Shown here: positions 18,805 through 27,907 of the stretch, in pieces
How positions within the stretch are numbered: position 1 is the stretch's first letter
Layout of the letters: every line of letters starts with the position of its first letter
Assembly (NCBI GenBank): GCA_902826775.1
Contig: CADEHE010000009.1
Location: 43,726 to 107,725 of the forward strand
Length of the DNA stretch: 64,000 nucleotides
Source of the DNA: an uncultured Pseudomonadota bacterium
GTDB lineage: Bacteria > Pseudomonadota > Gammaproteobacteria > Burkholderiales > JALYOK01
Reading direction: 5' to 3'
Translations under genes and position numbers: made by a program
The notes under the pieces: generated by a model
Databases searched by the model: none
What the model saw: the letters and a program-made list of their open reading frames with translations, nothing else
What the model was told of the DNA's origin: nothing

Positions 18805-19353
18805 ATGCTGATCAATTTCTGCGCGCAATGCAGCGCACGTGTCACCCTCAAAATCCCGCCTGGCGATCAATTGCCGCGCCACGTCTGCGACAGCTGTGGC
18901 GCGATCCATTATCAGAACCCGAAGATCGTTGCCGGCTGCCTGATCGAGTGGGAAGACAAGATCGTGCTGTGCAAGCGCGCGATCGATCCGCGCTTAGGCT
19001 ACTGGACCCTGCCGGCGGGTTTCATGGAAATCGGTGAAAGCGTTGAGCACGCGGCTGCGCGTGAAGCCTTCGAGGAGGCCGAAGCGCGCGTGGAAATCGG
19101 CGCGATGCTCAGCATGATCAGCGTGCCGCATATTGGGCAAGTGCATATCTTTTTTCACGCCAAACTCATGGGCGGCAGCATCGGCGTGGGCGCCGAGAGC
19201 TTGGAAGTCGGCTTTTATCGGGAGACGGAGATTCCGTGGCGCGAACTGGCGTTTCCCACCGTCAAGCAAACGCTGCAACGCTACTACGCTGATCTGCACG
19301 CCGGCGTGCAGCGCGCGCATGTGTTCGATATCGCACCGCCCAGAAGCGAGTGA
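18805..19353 (+). CDS. Nudix hydrolase with N-terminal zinc ribbon
   Basis: A 182-residue Nudix hydrolase. An N-terminal zinc ribbon (CAQC near residue 7 and CDSC near 31) precedes the Nudix domain, with the box GFMEIGESVEHAAAREAFEE (about 72-91) containing the catalytic glutamates. This arrangement, Zn ribbon plus Nudix, is seen in NudC-like and ADP-ribose/NADH pyrophosphatase-like proteins, but this one is shorter than NudC. The substrate cannot be assigned. It is transcribed alone. Confidence 0.88.
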   Translation: MLINFCAQCSARVTLKIPPGDQLPRHVCDSCGAIHYQNPKIVAGCLIEWEDKIVLCKRAIDPRLGYWTLPAGFMEIGESVEHAAAREAFEEAEARVEIGAMLSMISVPHIGQVHIFFHAKLMGGSIGVGAESLEVGFYRETEIPWRELAFPTVKQTLQRYYADLHAGVQRAHVFDIAPPRSE

Positions 19354-19475
19354 GTCAAACTTCAGGCAGGACGTGCGTAGAAGTAGCATACATTGGGGTG
19401 GATGTTGCGTTTAATAAGAACCATCTTTCTTTCACAAGATAAACAATAACCAGTATTGGATTTCCTCAGCAGATC

Positions 19476-20588
19476 ATGCAACCGCTACAAGGAATCAAAG
19501 TTCTCGACTTCAGCACGCTGTTACCCGGTCCGTTGGCGACGTTGCTGCTCGCCGAAGCCGGCGCGGAAGTCATCAAGATCGAGCGGCCGGGACATGGCGA
19601 CGAAGCTCGCTTGTTCGCCCCTAAGATCGACGGCCACAGCATCAGCTTTGCGCTGCTCAATCGCGGCAAGAAAAGCATCGCCGTCGATCTAAAATCGGCC
19701 GACGCCAAGGCGAAGCTGATGCCGCTGCTGCAGAGCGCTGATGTCGTCGTCGAGCAATTTCGTCCGGGCGTGATGGAGCGCTTGGGCTTCGGTTACGAGC
19801 AATTGAAAGCGATCAAACCGGACGTGATTTACTGTTCCATCACCGGCTTCGGCCAGAGCGGGCCGAAAGCACAATTTGCCGCGCACGATCTCAACTACAT
19901 CGCCGACACCGGACTACTTGCCATGAGTGCGGGCGCCGACGGCGCGCCAGTGATACCGCCGGCGTTGATCGCCGATATTGCCGGCGGTGCGTACCCCGCA
20001 GCGATGAACATATTTCTTGCGCTGTTGCAGCGCGCGCGCACCGGCGCCGGCTGCAAACTCGACGTGTCGATGACCGACAATCTGTTTCCGCTCGCGTATT
20101 GGGCGTTGGGCGCCGGTCAGGCGCTCGGCGCGTGGCCGCGACCCGGCGGCGAAATGCTCAGCGGTGGTTCACCGCGCTATCAGATCTACCGTACCAAGGA
20201 CGATCGCTTTGTCGCAGCGGGCCCGCTGGAACAGCGTTTCTGGCAGACGTTCTGCGAGATCATCAATCTGCCCGTGGCGCTGCGCGATGACGCTGCCGAC
20301 GCAGAAGCGACCAAGGCTGCGGTCGCGCAAATCATTCGCAGCGAGGACGCGGCGACGTGGCGTGAACGCTTTGCCGGCCGCGATGCTTGTAGCGTGGTGG
20401 TGGCGACGCTCGAAGAAGCGGCGCGCGATCCGCATTTCGTCGCGCGCGGCTTGTTCGATCACCGCATCAAGCTAGGCGCATCCAATTCGCCTGCGATGCC
20501 GGTGCCGATCGATGCCGCATTTCGCGGCGACAAGAATCGCGCGCTCGCGTTTCCAAAGCTTGGCGCGGATAACGACTCGATCACGTAG
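19476..20588 (+). CDS. CaiB/BaiF family CoA transferase (class III)
   Basis: A 370-residue class III CoA transferase or alpha-methylacyl-CoA racemase-like protein. It has the N-terminal GIKVLDFSTLLPGPLATLL (residues 5-24), VIKIERPGHGDE and the AHDLNYIADTGLL segment (about 129-141), where the family's catalytic Asp is expected. It transfers CoA between carboxylic acids or racemises acyl-CoAs; the substrate is unknown. It is monocistronic, with an AT-rich 120-bp leader. The HDLNY segment is a common feature of the racemase branch, so a racemase is a real alternative. Confidence 0.87.
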   Translation: MQPLQGIKVLDFSTLLPGPLATLLLAEAGAEVIKIERPGHGDEARLFAPKIDGHSISFALLNRGKKSIAVDLKSADAKAKLMPLLQSADVVVEQFRPGVMERLGFGYEQLKAIKPDVIYCSITGFGQSGPKAQFAAHDLNYIADTGLLAMSAGADGAPVIPPALIADIAGGAYPAAMNIFLALLQRARTGAGCKLDVSMTDNLFPLAYWALGAGQALGAWPRPGGEMLSGGSPRYQIYRTKDDRFVAAGPLEQRFWQTFCEIINLPVALRDDAADAEATKAAVAQIIRSEDAATWRERFAGRDACSVVVATLEEAARDPHFVARGLFDHRIKLGASNSPAMPVPIDAAFRGDKNRALAFPKLGADNDSIT

Positions 20589-20703
20589 GGCAAAGGATCA
20601 AGGCGCACAGCGCCAGGCCACACGCCAATGTGAACGAACGAATACGGTTGGCGGATCCGCTGCGCTCGATTCACCCTACAACACTTGAACCGGGCGATGG
20701 TAG

Positions 20704-21528
20704 CTAGGAGGCAGCGTCTTTCGACAGCTTGGCAAGCTTACCCAAGAACGGTTCGAGCAGCGAGATCAACTGTGCGTAAATCTTGGGCGTGCCGGCCAGA
20801 ACGCGGCCCGTTTCCATGAATCGCTCGCCGCCGTCCAAGTCGCCGACCAAGCCGCCTGCTTCGCGGATCATCAGCGCGCCGGCGGCCATGTCCCATGGAC
20901 TCAAGCCAATTTCCCAGAAAGCGTCATAACGCCCCGCCGCGACGTAGCACAGATCCAGGGCTGCGGCGCCGGGCCGGCGCACGCCCGCGGTTTGCCGTGT
21001 CATTTCTTCGAACATCGCCAGATAGATTTTCAAATGCTTTAGTTCGCGAAACGGAAAGCCGGTGCCGATCAGCGCTTCGCCGAGCTTTGTGGTTTTGCTG
21101 CAGCGGATGCGCGTGTCGTTCAAAAAGGCTCCGCGCCCGCGCGATGCGGTGAACAACTCGTCGCGCGTGGGATCGAACACGACGCCTTGTGACAACACGC
21201 CGCGATGCAGCAGCCCGATCGAAACGCAGTACTGGGGCATGCCATGCAAGAAATTAGTGGTGCCGTCGAGCGGATCGATGATCCACTGGTATTCGGACTT
21301 ATGCGTGGGGGCGTGAGCGCCGCTTTCCTCTGCTAAGATGGCGTGGTCCGGATACGCCTTGCGCAGAATTTTGATGATCTCGGCTTCTGCCGCGCGATCG
21401 ACTTCCGAGACGAAATCTCTCGGCTTCTTGCTGGTGATGGTCAATTTTCCGATGTCGGTGGAAGCGCGGTTGATCAGCGCACCGGCACGGCGCGCGGCCG
21501 TGACGGCAGTGTTTAACATCGGATGCAT
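20704..21528 (-). CDS. suhB: Inositol monophosphatase family protein SuhB
   Basis: A 274-residue Mg-dependent phosphatase: EES (about residue 68), the IMPase signature [15 protein letters not shown] (about 83-97) and [15 protein letters not shown] near the C-terminus. It hydrolyses inositol-1-phosphate; in E. coli SuhB also acts in rRNA transcription antitermination. The ATG at 21528 ([10 protein letters not shown]) matches the family start. It is divergent from trmJ, with cysE following, a common proteobacterial order. Confidence 0.94.
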   Translation of the reverse strand: MHPMLNTAVTAARRAGALINRASTDIGKLTITSKKPRDFVSEVDRAAEAEIIKILRKAYPDHAILAEESGAHAPTHKSEYQWIIDPLDGTTNFLHGMPQYCVSIGLLHRGVLSQGVVFDPTRDELFTASRGRGAFLNDTRIRCSKTTKLGEALIGTGFPFRELKHLKIYLAMFEEMTRQTAGVRRPGAAALDLCYVAAGRYDAFWEIGLSPWDMAAGALMIREAGGLVGDLDGGERFMETGRVLAGTPKIYAQLISLLEPFLGKLAKLSKDAAS

Positions 21529-21664
21529 TGGGGTTTCTCTTTGTTGAGCTTTGATCTGTTGCGTTGCGGGGCGAGTGTGCGGCCCGCACCCCAGAGGCAA
21601 GATTGATGCGCTCCCGAGCTAAGCTCGCCGGCGCACCCGCATCTGCACGGCGGGCAATTCTAAT

Positions 21665-22396
21665 ATGAATCCCACGGCAGCGCTCGATCGCATTCGCGTC
21701 GTGCTGGTGCGCACCAGCCATCCCGGCAACATCGGCGCGGCGGCGCGCGCCATGTTGACCATGGGGCTGACACGGCTCTATCTGGTGGAGCCGCGCTACT
21801 TTCCCGATGAGCAGGCCGAGGCGATGGCAACGGGCGCAGTCGATTTGCTCAAGCGCGCGCAAGTGTGCGCCACGCTCGACCAGGCGCTGACCGGCGTGCA
21901 GTTCTGCGTCGGCACGACGGCGCGCGTGCGTGATTTGTCGGCGCCGATGGTGGACTGTCGCATCGGGGCTGCACGCGCAGCCGAAGAAGCCGCTGCACAT
22001 GAAGTCGCGCTGGTATTCGGCGCGGAGATTTTTGGGCTGACGAATGAAGAGCTCGACCGCTGTCAGTTGTTACTTAACATTCCGGCCAATCTAGCGTTCA
22101 GTTCGCTCAATCTGGGCGCGGCGGTGCAGGTTGTCGCCTATGAAACGCGCATGGCCGCGCTGCAGCAGGGTATCGCGCACAAGGCCAAGGAGTACGCTAC
22201 GCAGGAACAACTCGAAGGGCTCTATGAGCACGCCGAGCGCACGCTGTATCAAGTCGAGTTCTTCGATCCGCAGCGCCCGCATCGCATGATGCGCCGTCTG
22301 CGGCGCCTGTTCTCGCGCACGCGGTTGGAGGCGAACGAGGTGCATATTCTGCGCGGCATACTCACGCAGGTGAACAAGAAGGCGGGCGGCGGTTAG
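21665..22396 (+). CDS. trmJ: tRNA (cytidine/uridine-2'-O-)-methyltransferase TrmJ
   Basis: A 243-residue SPOUT methyltransferase that 2'-O-methylates position 32 of tRNAs. It shows VRTSHPGNIGAAARAM (about residues 15-30), VFGAEIFGLTNEEL (about 118-131) and the knot motif IPANLAFSSLNLGAAVQ (about 139-155). The C-terminal tail (about 170-243) is typical of TrmJ. It is divergent from suhB and 145 bp upstream of cysE. Confidence 0.93.
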   Translation: MNPTAALDRIRVVLVRTSHPGNIGAAARAMLTMGLTRLYLVEPRYFPDEQAEAMATGAVDLLKRAQVCATLDQALTGVQFCVGTTARVRDLSAPMVDCRIGAARAAEEAAAHEVALVFGAEIFGLTNEELDRCQLLLNIPANLAFSSLNLGAAVQVVAYETRMAALQQGIAHKAKEYATQEQLEGLYEHAERTLYQVEFFDPQRPHRMMRRLRRLFSRTRLEANEVHILRGILTQVNKKAGGG

Positions 22397-22541
22397 CGCG
22401 CGCCGTGGCTTTGCGCCGCGGCGGGACGTACTGTAGCGGCCCCGACCTCAAGCGCGGTGCGAAATCAGAGCAAGAGCATTGCTTACATTGACGCCGGTGC
22501 ATAACCCTTTCATACTGTTCCGAGAAAGAAGGAACGTGACT

Positions 22542-23282
22542 ATGTTCAAGCACCTCCGTGAAGACATATCCGCGGTGTTCGCCCGCGATCCGGCGGCGCG
22601 TACCGGCTTTGAGGTGTTGACGCTTTATCCCGGCGTGCACGCGCTGCTGCTGCACCGCTTGGCGAACCGATTTTGGCGGCGCGGCTTTAAGTGGTTGGGG
22701 CGCTTCGTTTCGCACACGGCGCGCTGGCTGACAGGCATTGAGATTCATCCCGGCGCAACCATCGGACGGCGTTTTTTTATCGATCACGGCATGGGCGTGG
22801 TGATCGGCGAAACCGCCGAAATCGGTGACGATTGCACTGTCTATCATGGTGTTACCCTCGGGGGTACCACTTGGAATAAGGGAAAACGCCACCCAACCCT
22901 AGGCAAGGGGGTGGTAGTAGGGGCTGGAGCGAAGATATTGGGGCCAATCACGATCGGTGACGGCGCTAAGATCGGCTCCAACGCCGTGGTAGTTAAGAAC
23001 GTACCTGCCGGGGCGACTGCGGTTGGCATCCCGGCGCGTATTACTGCGGAAGAACCGGCACATCCGCCAGTGGAGGCGTTCTCGCAATATGGGGTAAGCA
23101 GCGACGAGGATCCGCTGGCAAACACCGTGACGGGCCTGTCCGCCCATACCAGCGAAATCGATCACAAACTCGCCGATCTCGAAGCCGGCATCGCCGAGTT
23201 GCAACGCCGCTTGCAGGAAACGCGCGTGCAGCAGCAGGAGAAACGTGCTGCCGAGGTGACCCAGATTCGCCAGGTGAAATAA
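22542..23282 (+). CDS. cysE: Serine O-acetyltransferase
   Basis: Makes O-acetylserine from serine and acetyl-CoA, the first committed step of cysteine synthesis. The 246-residue protein has a left-handed hexapeptide-repeat domain: [18 protein letters not shown] (about 66-83), [18 protein letters not shown] and [22 protein letters not shown]-terminal extension (about 185-246) ends in a charged coiled coil. Start at 22542 with an AAGGAA ribosome site. It is the shorter (EpsC-like) kind rather than the enterobacterial form with a long N-terminal helical domain. Confidence 0.94.
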   Translation: MFKHLREDISAVFARDPAARTGFEVLTLYPGVHALLLHRLANRFWRRGFKWLGRFVSHTARWLTGIEIHPGATIGRRFFIDHGMGVVIGETAEIGDDCTVYHGVTLGGTTWNKGKRHPTLGKGVVVGAGAKILGPITIGDGAKIGSNAVVVKNVPAGATAVGIPARITAEEPAHPPVEAFSQYGVSSDEDPLANTVTGLSAHTSEIDHKLADLEAGIAELQRRLQETRVQQQEKRAAEVTQIRQVK

Positions 23283-23383
23283 CGCCGGCCCACATTGGGC
23301 GCTTCGACTATAATTGCCACCTAAGCCCTTGAAACTTCAAGGCTGCTAACCCATCTAAGGGTTAAAGGTTCAGAGGAATTGCC

Positions 23384-23710
23384 ATGGCTATTACATTGAC
23401 TCCCGCCGCAGCGAAGCATGTACAGAGCGCGCTCTCCAAGCGCGGCAAAGGCGTGGGCTTGCGCTTCGGCATCAAGAAAAGCGGTTGTTCCGGCTTTGCT
23501 TACAAGGTGGACTACGTCGATGAAATGAGCGAGGAAGATCTCGCCTTCGAGAGTCACGGCGTCAAGGTGGTCGTCGACAAGAAGAGTTTGCCGTTCGTCG
23601 ATGGCACCGAGGTGGACTACGCGCGCGAAGGCATCAACGCCACATTCAAATTCAACAATCCCCAAGTCAAAGAGCAGTGCGGTTGCGGGGAGAGTTTCAC
23701 GGTCGAGTAG
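23384..23710 (+). CDS. iscA: IscA-type iron-sulfur assembly protein
   Basis: A 108-residue A-type Fe-S carrier with the three conserved cysteines: one in KKSGCSGFAYKVDYVDE (about residue 35) and the pair in QCGCGESF at the C-terminus. It delivers Fe-S clusters to targets; IlvD in this window is a typical Fe-S dehydratase. It stands alone: no iscR, iscS or iscU is adjacent, although trmJ/suhB often border the isc operon. A SufA or ErpA name cannot be excluded, but the sequence is closest to IscA by eye. Confidence 0.9.
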   Translation: MAITLTPAAAKHVQSALSKRGKGVGLRFGIKKSGCSGFAYKVDYVDEMSEEDLAFESHGVKVVVDKKSLPFVDGTEVDYAREGINATFKFNNPQVKEQCGCGESFTVE

Positions 23711-23735
23711 AGTCTTCGTACCGATCCATCAAGGG

Positions 23736-23762
23736 AAGGCGGCTGCGGCCGCCTTTCTTTTT
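23736..23762 (+). terminator. Rho-independent terminator after iscA
   Basis: AAGGCGGC at 23736-23743, loop TGCG, GCCGCCTT at 23748-23755, followed by a T-rich run (TCTTTTTT). Confidence 0.92.
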
Positions 23763-23824
23763 TCTGGTTTGACCAATTTCTGGTTTGACCAATTTCTGGT
23801 TTGACCAATTTCTGGTTTGACCAA
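23761..23824. repeat. Four perfect 16-bp tandem repeats
   Basis: TTTCTGGTTTGACCAA is repeated four times without a mismatch, beginning within the T-run of the iscA terminator. Each unit contains the small dyad TGGTTTGACCA. It is noncoding. Confidence 0.97.
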
Positions 23825-24196
23825 TATCGGCGCACCGCTCGGTACGCGGTAGAAGCCGTGGCAGCGGCGGCGGTTTCGGATTCGATAGAATCCCGGCTAT
23901 GCACGCAATCGAACCGACATGCTGAGCGACCAGGAGCAGATCCGAAACCTAACAATCCACTTGGTTAGCCGCCACCAAGGGTGCAAAAGATATGCTCGCG
24001 CGCAGCGGCGAAACCGCTGCTGTAACGCTAACGCGCCGTAGCGACGAAGAGAGAGCTGTTCATTGTTCGCTTCGAAGTTTGTGCTGGTCCCGTCGTTCTT
24101 GCTGCTGGTCCATCCCATGGTTTTGGGTTGCGGTGGACGCGCAGCGGTGATCGCAACGACCCCGGCATCAGCTGACTTCGTGTTGCTTGCATCGGC
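23825..24196. other. Noncoding region upstream of the MFS gene
   Basis: No convincing gene. A short frame from 23919 (MLSDQEQIRNL, then unrelated) stops after about 40 codons. Direct repeats and dyads are weak. It probably holds the MFS gene promoter, which I cannot place. Confidence 0.4.
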
Positions 24197-25453
24197 GTGA
24201 GAAACGAGCCGCGTTCGGACTCACAGCCGGCTATTTCCGCCGCAGTGCCGCCGGCAAACGAGTGGCAACTACTCACCGTGCTCGTGGGTGTGCAGTTCAC
24301 CCACATCATGGATTTCATGGTGATGATGCCGCTCGGACCGCAGTTCATGCGCATTTTCGGCATCACGCCGGCGCAGTTCGGCTTGCTGGTGTCGTCGTAT
24401 ACCTTGACGGCCGCGGTCGCAGGGTTTGTCGCGGCCTTTCGCCTCGATCGCTACGACCGCAAACGCGCTTTGCTGGTGCTGTATGGCTGCTTCGCCGTTG
24501 CGACGTTGCTGTGCGCGCTAGCGCCGGGCTACACGTTCTTGTTAATTGCGCGCGCGGTGGCAGGCGCATTTGGCGGCGTGCTGAACGCGACCATCCAATC
24601 ATTTATCGGCGACGCCATCGCCCCCGCGCGGCGCGGCCGCGCAACCGGCACGGTGGCCATGGGGTTCTCGTTAGCGGCGATCGCGGGCGTCCCCGTCGGA
24701 CTGCTGTTGGCCAATCAGTTTGGCTGGCGCGCGCCGTTTTTTGCAGTAGCAATTGTGGCGGCGCTGATCTGGGTCGCGGCGCTGCGCGTGCTGCCGTCCT
24801 TGCGCGGACACGTGGTGTCCGGTGCCCCGGTGCCGCCACTTGAACAATTGCGCGCCATGTTCGGCGAACGCAATCACGTCTATGCGGTTTTGTTGGCCGG
24901 CTCGCTCATGCTCGGCGGCTTTTCCGTGATTCCATTTCTCAGTCCCTACTTGGTCGGCAATACTGGTTTGGCGGAAACGCATCTGCCCTACGTTTATCTC
25001 GCCGGTGGCTTGGCCACGCTCGTCACTTCTCGTCTCATCGGCATGTACGCAGATCGTAGTGGCAAGCGCCATGCGTTCGCCGTCGTTGCGTTGCTGTCGA
25101 TCGCGCCGATTCTCATGGTCACCAATCTTGGACGCATGACGATACCCTGGCTACTCGCGGCGACGACGATCATGTTCGTATTCATGTCCGGGCGATATGT
25201 GCCGGCGATCGCTTTGATCAATTCAAGCGTGACGCCGCAGCAGCGCGGCAGTTTGATGAGTTTTGTATCGTCTACGCAAAGTGCCTGCTCTGCTTTTGCG
25301 GCATTGGCCGCCGGCCACGTCATCGAGCGCACCGCGACAGGCGCGTTGCGGCACTACGGTTGGGTGGGCATATTCGCGGCCGGCATGACGCTGCTCGCGG
25401 TGTGGTGCTCGCGCAAGATTCGCACGATCGATGATCGTGTTGCAAGCAACTGA
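24197..25453 (+). CDS. MFS transporter (DHA1, AraJ-like)
   Basis: A 418-residue inner-membrane transporter with about twelve hydrophobic segments. The first helix contains FTHIMDFMVMMPLGPQF, characteristic of the AraJ/YdhP-like drug:H+ antiporter group, and the loop 2-3 motif is LDRYDRKRALL. Loop 8-9 has a related ADRSGKRH. GTG at 24197 is used; a GTG at 24245 is an alternative start closer to the first helix. The substrate is unknown and it is transcribed alone. Confidence 0.88.
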   Translation: MRNEPRSDSQPAISAAVPPANEWQLLTVLVGVQFTHIMDFMVMMPLGPQFMRIFGITPAQFGLLVSSYTLTAAVAGFVAAFRLDRYDRKRALLVLYGCFAVATLLCALAPGYTFLLIARAVAGAFGGVLNATIQSFIGDAIAPARRGRATGTVAMGFSLAAIAGVPVGLLLANQFGWRAPFFAVAIVAALIWVAALRVLPSLRGHVVSGAPVPPLEQLRAMFGERNHVYAVLLAGSLMLGGFSVIPFLSPYLVGNTGLAETHLPYVYLAGGLATLVTSRLIGMYADRSGKRHAFAVVALLSIAPILMVTNLGRMTIPWLLAATTIMFVFMSGRYVPAIALINSSVTPQQRGSLMSFVSSTQSACSAFAALAAGHVIERTATGALRHYGWVGIFAAGMTLLAVWCSRKIRTIDDRVASN

Positions 25454-25598
25454 ATCAGGCAGCGTAGTGCGCACGCGCTAGCGTTGCCGCAATCCTAAGT
25501 TGTTGCCTCGTGCGTGGACTGCTTCTCTCTAGACCTTCAATCCAGCCTTGGTGAGATGTTGCCGGAGACAAATCGGCAGGCAGAGCGCGGCTAGGTTT

Positions 25599-27338
25599 TC
25601 AGGGTAGCGCGAATACGATCAGCTGCCCGGTTTCGCTCGGCATCGAAGCGAACGGCTCCCCCCAGAGTTTGGCATAGGCGCTGGCTGTTTGCGCGCTCCA
25701 GCCCGCTACCACGGCAACGTACTGTTTGCCAGCGACCGCGTAAGTAATCACACTGCCTTCGTGCGCCAGGCCGTTATTGTGCGTCCACAGCGTCTTGCCG
25801 TTACGCGCGTCGAGCGCTTCGAAGTGGCCATTGGCATGCGGCACGAACAATACGTTGCCTGCGGTGGTGAGCAGTCCCGCCGCCGGGGGTTGGGCATACT
25901 CGCGCTCCCACACCAGTGCACCGCTGACCGGATCGCGCGCAGAGAGATGGCCGAACGCGGCGCGCCCCGGCGGGTGCGCGCGCTGCCAGGTGCTGAGCAA
26001 CTGTGGCGGCTGTGACGTATCGGCGTTAGCGAGCTGCGACAGTTCGATATTGCCGCACCACTCGCGCGCTACTTTGTAGTACATGCCGGTGCGCGGACTC
26101 AGCGCGCCAGCGCCATCGCCGATGGCGCCGTCGCCGGACGGGCACATGTTCACATGTTTGCCGATCGGTAGATCGCGCCGGCCGATCAAAGCGCCGGTCT
26201 TAGCATCGATCGCGTGCACGAAATTGTTGTACTTGTTCAAGCGCCAGGCATTGGCGAGCGGCAACAATTGCGCGTTCGCGCGAGAGCCAAAGTCGCGTTC
26301 GTAGACATAGACGAAACCGTTTTTGTTCGGATGCAGGGCGTAGCGCTTGCCTTCGCGCTCAAACAGCACATGCTCGCCGCCGGCGGAATCAAAACCCCAG
26401 ACGTCGTGCGGCACTTCCTGGAAGTAACTCACGAGTTTGCCACTGTCGGCGTCGAGCGCGATCACGCTTGAAGTAAACAAATTGTCCCCGGGGCGCGCGC
26501 CGTCGCGGCGCCATTCGCTGCCTGCCCAGTCGAGCCGCGGCGTCGGCGCGGCAGTGCCGATCCAAACCGTGTTGCTGTCGAAGTCATAGCTGCCAGTGAG
26601 CCAGGTGCCGCCCCCGATAGCGTCCGCGCTGTCGGCGGCGCCCTGCTGCGGCAGGGCGGTGCGGGCGATCGTGTCGAATTGCCACACCTTGGCGCCATTG
26701 TCGATATTGACCGCAAAGATCGGCCCGCAGCATCCCCCGGCAGCGCTGTGCGTGCCGATGATCGCTTTATCCTTTACTGCCAGCGGTGCGCCGGCCAAGC
26801 GGTATTTGCTCTTGGTCTCAAGCAAGCTCTGGCGCCACAGCAGTGCGCCGGTCTTAGCGTCGAGGGCGAGCATGTCGCGATCTGCGCCGAGCAGAACTTT
26901 GTTTGCCACCAGTGCCAAGCCCGGATGGTCACCTGGAACATCGGTTAGGCTTGCGGCGAAGTTCCACAGCGGCGTGCCGTCGGCTGCATTGAGCGCCCAA
27001 ACGTGATGGGTTGCGGTGACGTAGTACAGCACGCCGTCAGCCACCAATGGAGAGGTGCTGACCGCGGAACGGTTGGCACCGGGCGTGTGCTGCCAAGCGA
27101 CTTGCAAGCGGACTATGTTATCCGCGTTGATGTGCTCCAGCGCGCTGTAGTGCCAACTGCGGTAGGTGCCGTGGTGGGTGAGCCAGTCCTGCGGCGTAGT
27201 ATGTGCGTTCAACAAGCGGCCGAAGTCGATCTCGGCGGACAGTGCGCTATGCGCACAGACAGCGAGCGTGAGACCCGTGCCGCAGCGCGCGAACGAGAAG
27301 AAGGCGCGTTGCAGCGCCGTAACGTAGCGCAATGTCAT
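25599..27338 (-). CDS. PQQ-dependent dehydrogenase-like beta-propeller lacking the usual catalytic Asp
   Basis: A 579-residue exported eight-bladed quinoprotein propeller with many PQQ-repeat motifs (for example ALDAKTGALLWRQ, AIDAKTGALIGR, ALDARNGKTLWTH). The usual PHDVWDYD segment reads PHDVWGFD: the first Asp, the catalytic base, is Gly (codon at 26394-26396), while the second Asp is kept. The adjacent-Cys pair occurs in GGCCGP, at a different place from the vicinal disulfide of methanol dehydrogenase. Start at 27338 (MTLRYVTAL) precedes a signal peptide ending ALSA. No cytochrome partner is adjacent. It may be a dehydrogenase with shifted chemistry or a non-catalytic PQQ protein. Confidence 0.8.
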   Translation of the reverse strand: MTLRYVTALQRAFFSFARCGTGLTLAVCAHSALSAEIDFGRLLNAHTTPQDWLTHHGTYRSWHYSALEHINADNIVRLQVAWQHTPGANRSAVSTSPLVADGVLYYVTATHHVWALNAADGTPLWNFAASLTDVPGDHPGLALVANKVLLGADRDMLALDAKTGALLWRQSLLETKSKYRLAGAPLAVKDKAIIGTHSAAGGCCGPIFAVNIDNGAKVWQFDTIARTALPQQGAADSADAIGGGTWLTGSYDFDSNTVWIGTAAPTPRLDWAGSEWRRDGARPGDNLFTSSVIALDADSGKLVSYFQEVPHDVWGFDSAGGEHVLFEREGKRYALHPNKNGFVYVYERDFGSRANAQLLPLANAWRLNKYNNFVHAIDAKTGALIGRRDLPIGKHVNMCPSGDGAIGDGAGALSPRTGMYYKVAREWCGNIELSQLANADTSQPPQLLSTWQRAHPPGRAAFGHLSARDPVSGALVWEREYAQPPAAGLLTTAGNVLFVPHANGHFEALDARNGKTLWTHNNGLAHEGSVITYAVAGKQYVAVVAGWSAQTASAYAKLWGEPFASMPSETGQLIVFALP

Positions 27339-27574
27339 AGCAATACCGCTTCCAAGGAGGTGACTGGTTCGCAGCCTAGCGGCCGATTGTGGCAAAGTGC
27401 GGCCATAAAGCTGTAGCCGCGATTGCGCGGTGTGAAATAGTCGTTAAGTGCGGTGCTGTAAGCGCTGGCGCCGCGGCGCGACCAACGCAGGTTATGTAGG
27501 GCGGCGGGGAGATCTGGACGCCAAACTGTTAGGATAGCTTCAACCTTACCTAGCAAAACTTAAGGAGAACGTGT

Positions 27575-27907
27575 TTGGATACTTACTATCACCCCCATGA
27601 TCTCGGCAAGTTTGCCGATATGGGCAAAGGCAACAAAGTGCTTTGGGATAAGTTTCTCGAGTATTACGGCGCCGTGTTCGCCGAGGGCGCTCTGACCGAA
27701 CGCGAGAAAGCGCTCATTGCCCTCGGCGTTGCGCACGCCGTCCAGTGCCCGTACTGCATTGATGCTTACACACAGGCGTCATTGGAAAAAGGCTCCAACA
27801 TCGAGGAAATGACGGAAGCGGTGCATGTGGCGTGCGCCATTCGCGGTGGTGCTTCGTTGGTGCACGGCGTGCAGATGCGCAACGTCGCAGAAAAGTTGTC
27901 GATGTGA
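27575..27907 (+). CDS. AhpD/carboxymuconolactone decarboxylase-like protein, arsS partner
   Basis: A 110-residue CMD/AhpD-fold protein with the redox pair in VQCPYCIDAYTQ (CxxC, about residues 50-53) and a nearby His. Such small peroxidase-like proteins accompany ArsS in arsenosugar synthesis loci. The stop overlaps the arsS GTG start (GTGA), so translation is coupled. AAGGAG precedes the TTG start at 27575. Confidence 0.85.
   Translation: MDTYYHPHDLGKFADMGKGNKVLWDKFLEYYGAVFAEGALTEREKALIALGVAHAVQCPYCIDAYTQASLEKGSNIEEMTEAVHVACAIRGGASLVHGVQMRNVAEKLSM

Noticed and set aside
23919..24040. Possible start of a SnoaL-like protein (MLSDQEQIRNL)
   Set aside because: It stops after about 40 codons and later sequence shows no match; too little for even a pseudogene call.
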